Positions 1 through 5,972 of a stretch of 6,547 nucleotides of DNA are shown piece after piece. The notes beneath the pieces are model-generated. The model did no database searches. It saw nothing but the letters and a program-made list of their open reading frames with translations, and was not told the DNA's origin. Position numbers and translations under genes: made by a program. The stretch is from Alphaproteobacteria bacterium. GTDB lineage: Bacteria > Pseudomonadota > Alphaproteobacteria > Rhizobiales > Aestuariivirgaceae. Each line of letters starts with the position of its first letter. The stretch's first letter is position 1. Location: NCBI GenBank assembly GCA_024639035.1, contig JAHEJE010000174.1:1-6547 (forward strand). The letters are read 5' to 3'.

Positions 1-1
1 G

Positions 2-181
2 CAACACCTGGACGACCAGGCCGAGACCCTGTTGTTGCAGCTGTTTCGTGGCGCCGGGCCGAAGGGTCTGGCGGCCATGCCCGAGCGCGCGCGGCTCGGC
101 AGGGGCTGGCTGGTGCGGCCGAGCCACTTACTGGACCGAGAGTTGTTCGATTTTGCTGGACTGGCGGCGCCGAACTCCTGA
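2..181 (+). pseudogene. tilS: tilS remnant (tRNA(Ile)-lysidine synthase), 3'-truncated
   Basis: Reading from base 2 gives 59 codons ending in TGA at 179-181; the 5' part lies outside the window. The opening residues QHLDDQAETLLLQLFRGAGP and the following KGLAAMPE are the signature stretch of the TilS N-terminal ATPase domain, the enzyme that modifies the wobble cytidine of tRNA-Ile (CAU) to lysidine. Similarity to the usual RP...R...L..FA continuation seems to persist to about residue 52 (DRELFDFA) and then ends in a short unrelated tail. Intact TilS normally continues for more than 200 residues beyond this point. Neither the other forward frames nor the sequence after the stop resume recognisable TilS sequence, so this looks like a truncation and not a simple frameshift. 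TilS is essential in most bacteria, so an intact copy should exist elsewhere. A chimeric assembly join is the main alternative. Confidence 0.72.
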
Positions 182-275
182 TTGTACCGGTTGGAAACCA
201 CCATTGGAGCTGCTGGGAAACAGTCCCGATTTGCACAGTATAGTCGCGATCTACGGTCGTTTTGGAGGATGTTAG
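182..275 (+). promoter_or_regulatory. Leader of the SBP56 operon with possible promoter and RBS
   Basis: This 94-bp gap between the tilS remnant and the SBP56 gene is visibly less GC-rich than its flanks. A -10-like TATAGT lies at 239-244, but I see no good -35 box 16-18 bp upstream, so any promoter here would be weak or activator-dependent. Two small inverted repeats occur: GGTT/AACC at 189-192 and 196-199, and a GGGA/TCCC pair further on. A strong Shine-Dalgarno GGAGG at 264-268 sits 7 nt before the ATG at 276 and supports that start. Confidence 0.35.
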
Positions 276-1625
276 ATGGAATGTTGTGGACCGGGCTATG
301 CAAGCCCAGCGGAGGCAATCAAGGCACCCCGTGAAAAACTGCTCTATACGATCGCGATATACACAGGTACTGGGATTCAAAAACCTGATTACCTGGCGAC
401 TGTGGATGTGGATCCGGAAAGTCCGACCTATTCCCAAGTGATCCACCGGCTGGAGATGCCAGGGATTGGGGATGAGCTGCACCATATGGGATGGAATGCC
501 TGTTCTTCCTGTCATGATGATGCGTCGATGTCGCGCCAGTATCTGTTGGTGCCGGGTGTCCGGTCGAACAACATCCATGTCGTTGACACCGCCACCGACC
601 GGCGCGCCCCGCGCCTGCACAAGGTAATCGACGGCGCTGAGATCAAGGCAAAGACCAACCTTTCAGGCCCGCACACTGTGCACTGTCTTGGATCCGAGAT
701 CATTATCTCCTTCCTGGGCGACGCAATGGGAGAGGCGCCTGGTGGCTACCTGCATCTCAACAAGGATTTCGAGATTGTGGGTCGTTGGGAAAACTCGATG
801 GGCGATATCCCCTTCGGTTACGATTTTTGGTACCAACCGCGCCACAACGTGATGGTCAGCTCGGAATGGGCCGCGCCAAATACCTTCATGCCGGGGTTCG
901 ATCTGGAAGAGGTCGGCCACCTAAAATATGGCCGCCGCCTGCATTTCTGGGATTTTGAAAAGCGCGTTCCGATCGAGAGTATGTATCTGGGCGAAGACGG
1001 GCTGATCCCGCTGGAGGTCAAGTTCCATCACAACCCGGACAGTACACATGGGTTCTGCGGCGCAGCGCTCAGCTCCAACGTCATCCATTTCTGGAAATCC
1101 CAGGCCGGCAAATGGGAGTGGGAGAAGATCATCGATGTCGAGAACGAGCCGCACCCCGAATGGCCGATCCCGGTGCCGGGGGTGATGTCGGCGATCCTGG
1201 TGTCGATGGATGACAGGTACCTGTACCTGAACAACTGGCTGCATGGCGACATGCGCCAATACGACATCTCCGATCCACACAATCCAAGACTGACCGGGCA
1301 GGTCTGGATGGGGGGGTTGCTAGGCAAGGCACCGGAGGTCAACGGGGTCAAGGTCGCTGGCGGTCCGCAGATGTTCCAGTTGTCACTCGACGGCAGGCGC
1401 CTGTATGTCACGACGTCACTCTTTTCGACTTGGGACAATCAGTTCTATCCGGAAATCCGCACCCAAGGCGGTGTGATGGTCATGATCGACTGTGACGTGG
1501 AGAACGGTGGAATGACAATCAACAAGGACTTCATCGTCAATTTCGGCAAGGAGCCCAACGGGCCGAGCCGCTGCCATGAAACCCGCTACCCGGGCGGCGA
1601 CTGCACGAGCGATATCTGGCTGTGA
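276..1625 (+). CDS. mtoX: Selenium-binding protein / methanethiol oxidase family (SBP56, MtoX-like)
   Basis: This 449-residue protein matches the SBP56 family end to end. Members studied in bacteria and humans are copper-dependent methanethiol oxidases that turn CH3SH, O2 and water into formaldehyde, H2S and H2O2. Visible family hallmarks are CCGPGYASP at the N-terminus, PDYLATVDVDP at 37-47, DELHHMGWNACSSCH at 66-80 (H69, H70, C76, C79), the PHTVHCL histidines H133 and H136, GYDFWYQPRHN, NWLHGD, AGGPQM, and the C-terminal YPGGDCTSDIW with H434 just before it. The conserved histidines are the expected copper ligands. The human selenium-binding cysteine of QYCQVIH is a serine here (S53). It resembles the eukaryotic SBP1/SELENBP1 clade closely but lacks an insert of about 20 residues before AGGPQM. 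No signal peptide is visible, unlike the periplasmic Hyphomicrobium enzyme, so it is probably cytoplasmic. Family assignment is firm; methanethiol as substrate is inferred. Confidence 0.9.
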   Translation: MECCGPGYASPAEAIKAPREKLLYTIAIYTGTGIQKPDYLATVDVDPESPTYSQVIHRLEMPGIGDELHHMGWNACSSCHDDASMSRQYLLVPGVRSNNIHVVDTATDRRAPRLHKVIDGAEIKAKTNLSGPHTVHCLGSEIIISFLGDAMGEAPGGYLHLNKDFEIVGRWENSMGDIPFGYDFWYQPRHNVMVSSEWAAPNTFMPGFDLEEVGHLKYGRRLHFWDFEKRVPIESMYLGEDGLIPLEVKFHHNPDSTHGFCGAALSSNVIHFWKSQAGKWEWEKIIDVENEPHPEWPIPVPGVMSAILVSMDDRYLYLNNWLHGDMRQYDISDPHNPRLTGQVWMGGLLGKAPEVNGVKVAGGPQMFQLSLDGRRLYVTTSLFSTWDNQFYPEIRTQGGVMVMIDCDVENGGMTINKDFIVNFGKEPNGPSRCHETRYPGGDCTSDIWL

Positions 1626-1990
1626 CCGGCACCTACACCATCACGATCGCCAACCGCGGCGGCGCGACCTACTCAGTCGATGGGCGCCGCCCGCTGCTCG
1701 ACACGCTGCGTGAACACGGCGTTGACCTGCCCTATGGCTGCAAATATGGCGGATGCATCACTTGTGCGGCCAAACTGACCGATGGCGAAGTCGATCAACG
1801 CCGGCAGGTGGCGCTGAACAATCGTCAGATCAACAGTGGCTATGTGGTGCTCTGTGTCGCGCGCCCGGTGTCTGACTGCACGCTTGAGATCGGCGTTGAA
1901 AGCCACGACAAGCTCTATCGCAACCCATTTCTCGATCCGCTTGAACCGCATGAACTGAAGGCGGATATCGCTACACCGAAGGAGGCTTGA
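1622..1990 (+). CDS. Plant-type [2Fe-2S] ferredoxin
   Basis: This 122-residue protein carries the classic plant-type cluster motif C-x4-C-x2-C...C: C40, C45 and C48 in PYGCKYGGCITC, and C78 in VVLCVARP. It should fold as a beta-grasp ferredoxin and carry single electrons in the cytoplasm. The start is GTG at 1622, overlapping the SBP56 stop codon by 4 bp (GTGA). There is no convincing Shine-Dalgarno, which fits translational coupling to the upstream gene. After the fold ends near residue 93, a tail of about 29 residues rich in P, L and E (LYRNPFLDPLEPHEL) extends beyond a minimal ferredoxin; its role is unknown. The tight coupling suggests it is produced together with the SBP56 protein and may supply or accept electrons for it, which is inference. 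An alternative is service to an oxygenase or reductase encoded elsewhere. Confidence 0.9.
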   Translation: MTGTYTITIANRGGATYSVDGRRPLLDTLREHGVDLPYGCKYGGCITCAAKLTDGEVDQRRQVALNNRQINSGYVVLCVARPVSDCTLEIGVESHDKLYRNPFLDPLEPHELKADIATPKEA

Positions 1991-2455
1991 ATGCCTGAAG
2001 CCGCTATTGATCGTCTGTACGATTACCCGCCGGAATTTTTGGCCGATATCCTGCGTTCGGTCAAATCCATTGCCATGGTCGGGGCCAGCGCCGACAAGAC
2101 CAAGTTCAGCTATGGCGTGCTGCGGGTACTACACGAAACGGGGTATGAGATACTGCCGGTCAATCCCAATCCGAAGGTGTCCGAAATTCGCGGCATTCCG
2201 GTCTATCGGTCCCTGGAAGAGATTGAACGCCCGGTTGATATGGTCGAGGTGTTTCGGCCCAAGGAAGAACTTTATGGCATCGCCGAAAAGGCCATCGCGA
2301 TCGGAGCCAAAGTGCTCTGGGGTCAAATCGGCGTATATGACGACCGCGCTGCAAAACTGGCCGAGGATGCAGGATTGAAGGTGGTGATGGACCGCTGTCC
2401 TAAAATTGAGCTGTTCCGCCCTTTCTGGAAACCACGGCTTGATCTGAAAATATGA
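1991..2455 (+). CDS. CoA-binding Rossmann-fold protein (YccU type)
   Basis: This 154-residue single-domain protein belongs to the small CoA_binding family, related to the nucleotide-binding domain of succinyl-CoA synthetase alpha. The phosphate-binding strand-loop IAMVGAS lies at 27-33, followed by the typical KFSYGVLRVLHETGY, LPVNPN (55-60), IRGIPVYRSLEEI, VEVFRP (85-90), the WGQIGVYDDRA segment (110-120) and the C-terminal MDRCPKIE (133-140). The length is normal for the family. It begins immediately after the ferredoxin TGA, with GGAGG at 1981-1985 five bases upstream, so it is the third gene of the SBP56 operon. Biochemical roles in this family are poorly defined; CoA or acyl-CoA binding is predicted by fold only. 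Its presence beside a methanethiol-oxidase-like protein could indicate a thiol- or CoA-linked step, but no reaction can be assigned. Confidence 0.88.
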   Translation: MPEAAIDRLYDYPPEFLADILRSVKSIAMVGASADKTKFSYGVLRVLHETGYEILPVNPNPKVSEIRGIPVYRSLEEIERPVDMVEVFRPKEELYGIAEKAIAIGAKVLWGQIGVYDDRAAKLAEDAGLKVVMDRCPKIELFRPFWKPRLDLKI

Positions 2456-2491
2456 ACAGAGTCGTCGAAACCCTGGATCAGATACATTAAA

Positions 2492-2511
2492 GTGCTCTAG
2501 CTTGCGAGCAC
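2492..2511 (+). terminator. Stem-loop after the SBP56 operon
   Basis: GTGCTC (2492-2497) and GAGCAC (2506-2511) form a perfect 6-bp stem with an 8-nt loop, 36 bp after the CoA-binding gene stop. No T-run follows (the next bases are GGGGCG), so it is not a standard Rho-independent terminator. It could be a weak terminator, an mRNA 3'-end protector or an operator for the downstream gene. The rest of the 152-bp gap (2456-2607) shows nothing else clear beyond the Shine-Dalgarno of the next gene; a TTGCAA at 2541-2546 has only a poor -10 partner. Confidence 0.3.
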
Positions 2512-2607
2512 GGGGCGATGCATTGATGTGTAGGCGGGCCTTGCAATGGTGCTTTCGGCTTGCCACACTGGGCGCTTGTTTTCCAACGAGATTCAGGGAG
2601 GTTGAGC

Positions 2608-3717
<1,110 letters not shown>

Positions 3718-3727
3718 GGCGACGCTG

Positions 3728-4876
3728 TTGACGGCCAGCCTGCCGGACATATCGGAGGAAATCGAACTGCTGCGCGCCCAGGTGCAGCGGTTCGTTGCCG
3801 AGGAGGTTATGCCGCACGGCGAGCAGTGGGAGCGCGACGGCTTCGTGCCGCGCGATGTGCTCACGCGGATGGGCGCGCTGGGGCTGTTTGGCATCCGTTA
3901 CCCGGAGAAATACGGCGGGGCGGAACTGGATGCCCGGGCCACGGTGGCCTTTGCCGAGGAGCTTGGCCGCTCGACCTTCGGCGGTTTCGCGATCACCTGC
4001 CTGGTGCACACGGACATGGCCTCGCCGCATCTGGCCAACGCCGGCAGCGATGAACAGCAGGACCGCTACATGCCGGGCATCGTCTCGGGCGAGACGATTG
4101 CCGCAGTGGCGGTGACCGAGCCGGGGGCGGGGTCGGACGTGGCCGGCATTCGCACAACGGCGAAACGCACCGGCAACGGCTGGGTGCTGAACGGGTCGAA
4201 GATGTTCATCACCAACGGCCGCCATGCCGGGGTCTATTTCGTGGCGGCCAAGACCGACAGCCAGGCCCGGGGCTCGCGCGGCATTTCGATGTTCATCGTC
4301 GAGCCGGGCACCAAGGGGTTTTCGGTGAGCCGAAGTCTCGACAAGATGGGCTGGCGGTCTTCGGACACCGCGGAGTTGTCGTTCGACGACTGCTGGGTGC
4401 CGGCCGATGCCATGCTGGGCGAGGAGAACCGCGGGTTCTATGCGGTGATGCAGAATTTCCAGAACGAGCGGCTGGTGCTGGCGGCGCAGGCAATGGGCGA
4501 GGCGCAAAAGGCGATCGACCTGACGCTCGATTACGTTCGCCAACGCTCAGCCTTTGGGGCGCCGTTGTGGGACAAGCAGGCGATCCGCCATCGGCTGGCG
4601 ATGGCCCAGGCCGAGGTCGCCGCCTGCCGGGCGCTGGTGTTCGAAACGGCCCAGCTTGATGCGGCCGGCGAGGATTGCGTGAAGGCGGTGTCGATGGCCA
4701 AGGCGCTGGCCGGTGAGCTGGTCAACAAGGTGATGTACACCTGCCAGCAGTTTCACGGCGGCTTCGGCTACATGCGCGAGGCTGCCATCGAACGCATGGT
4801 CCGCGATGCCCGGGTGCAGGCCATTGGCGGCGGCGCCAGCGAGGTGATGCTCGAAGAGGTCGCCAAGCGGATGTGA
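3728..4876 (+). CDS. Acyl-CoA dehydrogenase (FAD-dependent), substrate unknown
   Basis: This 382-residue protein has the three-part acyl-CoA dehydrogenase layout. A helical N-terminal domain contains IRYPEKYGGAELD; the middle beta-domain carries the FAD/substrate signature VTEPGAGSDVAGI (129-141) and NGSKMFITNG (155-164); the C-terminal helical domain ends in QFHGGFGYMREAAIERMVRDARV and IGGGASEVM. The MCAD-type catalytic glutamate (of YEGT) is replaced by glycine in AIGGGAS. Instead E247 in QNERL lies at the position used as base by isovaleryl-CoA and long-chain acyl-CoA dehydrogenases, so the enzyme should be active. The start is taken as TTG 3728, with GAGG at 3716-3719 eight bases upstream; no ATG or GTG fits the conserved N-terminus better. 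It lies 10 bp after the alcohol dehydrogenase, so the two are probably cotranscribed. It is much shorter than DmdC-type methylthiopropionyl-CoA dehydrogenases, so that specific role is unlikely. It would pass electrons to ETF. Confidence 0.9.
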   Translation: MTASLPDISEEIELLRAQVQRFVAEEVMPHGEQWERDGFVPRDVLTRMGALGLFGIRYPEKYGGAELDARATVAFAEELGRSTFGGFAITCLVHTDMASPHLANAGSDEQQDRYMPGIVSGETIAAVAVTEPGAGSDVAGIRTTAKRTGNGWVLNGSKMFITNGRHAGVYFVAAKTDSQARGSRGISMFIVEPGTKGFSVSRSLDKMGWRSSDTAELSFDDCWVPADAMLGEENRGFYAVMQNFQNERLVLAAQAMGEAQKAIDLTLDYVRQRSAFGAPLWDKQAIRHRLAMAQAEVAACRALVFETAQLDAAGEDCVKAVSMAKALAGELVNKVMYTCQQFHGGFGYMREAAIERMVRDARVQAIGGGASEVMLEEVAKRM

Positions 4877-4881
4877 CGGCT

Positions 4882-5001
4882 GGCGAAAAGCTGAGCCGCT
4901 TTGCCTCCCCTGCGACGTTTGTTGATTTTCACCCGCGCCTTCGCGCGGCCGTCCGTTCACGGGTCGGCGTAAAGCTAAGCCGCTTTGCTTGCCCTGCCAC
5001 G
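4882..5001 (+). repeat. Pair of 36-bp direct repeats flanking a palindromic core
   Basis: Two 36-bp copies, 4882-4917 and 4966-5001, match at 31 of 36 positions with a period of 84 bp. Both contain the shared block AGCCGCTTTGC and can fold as AAAGC...GCTTT. The similarity extends a few bases to the left with a 1-bp indel, reaching the acyl-CoA dehydrogenase stop codon. The 48-bp spacer between them holds a perfect 6-bp hairpin, CCGCGC (4933-4938) with GCGCGG (4943-4948), plus a second inverted pair CCGT/ACGG (4949-4952 and 4959-4962) and an enclosing ACCCG/CGGGT pair (4931-4935 and 4960-4964). Overall it resembles a REP/BIME-like intergenic element. It may also stop or protect the upstream transcript, although no T-run is present. 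Confidence 0.6.
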
Positions 5002-5041
5002 GTGGGCGTGGGAATTTTGAGGTTGGTGAGCAGGTCATGAA

Positions 5042-5083
5042 TTGATCGAGGTCATGCAATTGTCAGGTTGCAGGATGTATAAT
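5042..5083 (+). promoter_or_regulatory. Candidate FNR-type class II promoter for the cytochrome genes
   Basis: An exact sigma-70 -10 box TATAAT lies at 5078-5083. No good -35 box is found at normal spacing, as expected for an activator-dependent promoter. At 5042-5055 the sequence TTGATCGAGGTCAT matches the FNR/Anr consensus TTGAT-N4-ATCAA at 8 of 10 positions, with one perfect half. If transcription starts about 7 bp after the -10 box (near 5090), the site is centred close to -41.5, the standard class II FNR position. The same area contains two copies of AGGTCATG(C)AATTG (5032-5044 and 5049-5062). Gene context, two respiratory cytochromes, fits anaerobic control. The promoter is moderately supported; the regulator identity is inferred. 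Confidence 0.5.
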
Positions 5084-5143
5084 AGAGGGGCGTGGGCTAA
5101 ATGACGGTCTGGCGCTGCCGGGCCTGTCGAGGAGGAGCAAGTG

Positions 5144-5863
5144 ATGACTGTACACACGACCATCTACCGGGGCCTGATAGTAGGCGCAGCCTGCATGATT
5201 GGGGCAACGATGGCGACCAATGCCTGGGCTGCTGACGAGGGCTCGATTGCCCGCGGCGGCAAGCTTTATGACAAGTGGTACAAGGTGCTGAAAGTGGAGG
5301 CGCCGGCAGAAGCGCACAAGCTCTATCCAGCCGACAAGAAATATGCCGACAAGCCGAAGGCCAACTGGCGCTGCAAGGAATGCCACGGCTGGGACGGGCT
5401 TGGCCGGGATGGCGCCTACTCCAAGGGCAGCCATGCCAGCGGCATTGTCGGCATCAACGGCAAGGCGGGCGCTGACGTGGCTGAGATCAAGGCGATCCTG
5501 ACCGGCGATGCGCATGGTTACGCCGACAAACTCGGCGATGCCGACTTGACCGATCTGGCGAATTTCGTGTCGGCCGGCCAGGTCGATATGTCCAAGTACA
5601 TCGACCCTGAGACAAAGTCGGTCAAGGGCGATGCGGTGCGCGGCAAGGCGGTCTACACGACCATGTGCGTCAACTGCCACGGCGCCGACGGCAAGCTGCC
5701 CAAGGACATGAAGCCGTTCGGCAAGCAGATGGGCAACCCGTGGGAGGTCATGCACAAGATCCTCAACGGCCAGCCAGGCGAAACCATGCCGGCACTGCGG
5801 GCAATCGATCATCAGATCAGTGCCGACGTGATGGCCTATCTGGTGACGCTGCCCAAGGAATGA
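5144..5863 (+). CDS. Periplasmic diheme cytochrome c
   Basis: The 239-residue precursor starts with a typical Sec signal peptide: a hydrophobic core LIVGAACMIGATMA and a likely cleavage after A29 (AWA|AD). The mature protein has two cytochrome c domains with heme-attachment motifs CKECH (77-81) and CVNCH (175-179). The second heme probably uses M215 (ETMPAL) as distal ligand; the first domain's sixth ligand is less obvious. ATG 5144 is chosen over GTG 5141 because GGAGG at 5131-5135 is then 8 nt away. It should carry electrons in the periplasm. The NapC-type quinol-oxidising cytochrome 106 bp downstream suggests it receives electrons from that protein and hands them to a reductase outside the window, or works in the opposite direction as an electron entry point. 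The exact partner enzyme cannot be told from this window. Confidence 0.9.
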   Translation: MTVHTTIYRGLIVGAACMIGATMATNAWAADEGSIARGGKLYDKWYKVLKVEAPAEAHKLYPADKKYADKPKANWRCKECHGWDGLGRDGAYSKGSHASGIVGINGKAGADVAEIKAILTGDAHGYADKLGDADLTDLANFVSAGQVDMSKYIDPETKSVKGDAVRGKAVYTTMCVNCHGADGKLPKDMKPFGKQMGNPWEVMHKILNGQPGETMPALRAIDHQISADVMAYLVTLPKE

Positions 5864-5894
5864 TGCCGTCGGCCTGAACGTGACTGCAGCAACG

Positions 5895-5919
5895 AAGGGG
5901 TGTGGTCGACACATCCCTT
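5895..5919 (+). other. Strong intercistronic hairpin
   Basis: AAGGGGTGTG (5895-5904) pairs along all 10 bp, with one G-T wobble, with CACATCCCTT (5910-5919) around a 5-nt loop. It lies between the diheme cytochrome gene and the NapC-type gene. Only one further T follows the stem before GG, so full termination is unlikely. Partial termination, or stabilisation of the upstream cytochrome message, would give unequal amounts of the two proteins. Confidence 0.5.
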
Positions 5920-5955
5920 TGGCGTGCAGGGTGGTTTGCGCGTAGTGTGCGCAAC

Positions 5956-5972
5956 GGGAGGGGATCCCCATT
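5956..5972 (+). promoter_or_regulatory. Ribosome binding site and ATT start of the NapC-type gene
   Basis: GGGAGGGG at 5956-5963 is a very strong Shine-Dalgarno. Its GGAGG core (5957-5961) lies 8 nt before ATT at 5970. The open frame is closed upstream by TAG at 5943-5945. Between that stop and the transmembrane segment there is no ATG, GTG or TTG in frame; the candidates are ATC 5964, ATT 5970, ATT 5973 and CTG 5979. ATT 5970 gives an N-terminus (ISLIKRFW after the initiator) that looks like that of ordinary NapC proteins. Confidence 0.6.

Noticed and set aside
48..275. 75-codon + strand frame ending just before the SBP56 gene
   Set aside because: It overlaps the tilS remnant in another frame; the composition is Arg/Trp/Cys-rich and no homology is apparent.
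501..515. CSSCH as a c-type heme site in the SBP56 protein
   Set aside because: There is no export signal, the motif is present in non-heme plant SBP1, and the fold is a beta-propeller; treated as coincidence.
2541..2569. TTGCAA...CACACT as a promoter for the alcohol dehydrogenase
   Set aside because: The -10 element matches only 3 of 6 consensus positions; not enough to call.
4933..4948. Rho-independent terminator after the acyl-CoA dehydrogenase
   Set aside because: The stem is perfect but no T-run follows it; described as part of the repeat element instead.
4882..5001. Direct repeats as a CRISPR array
   Set aside because: Only two imperfect copies, with a palindromic 48-bp spacer and no cas genes.
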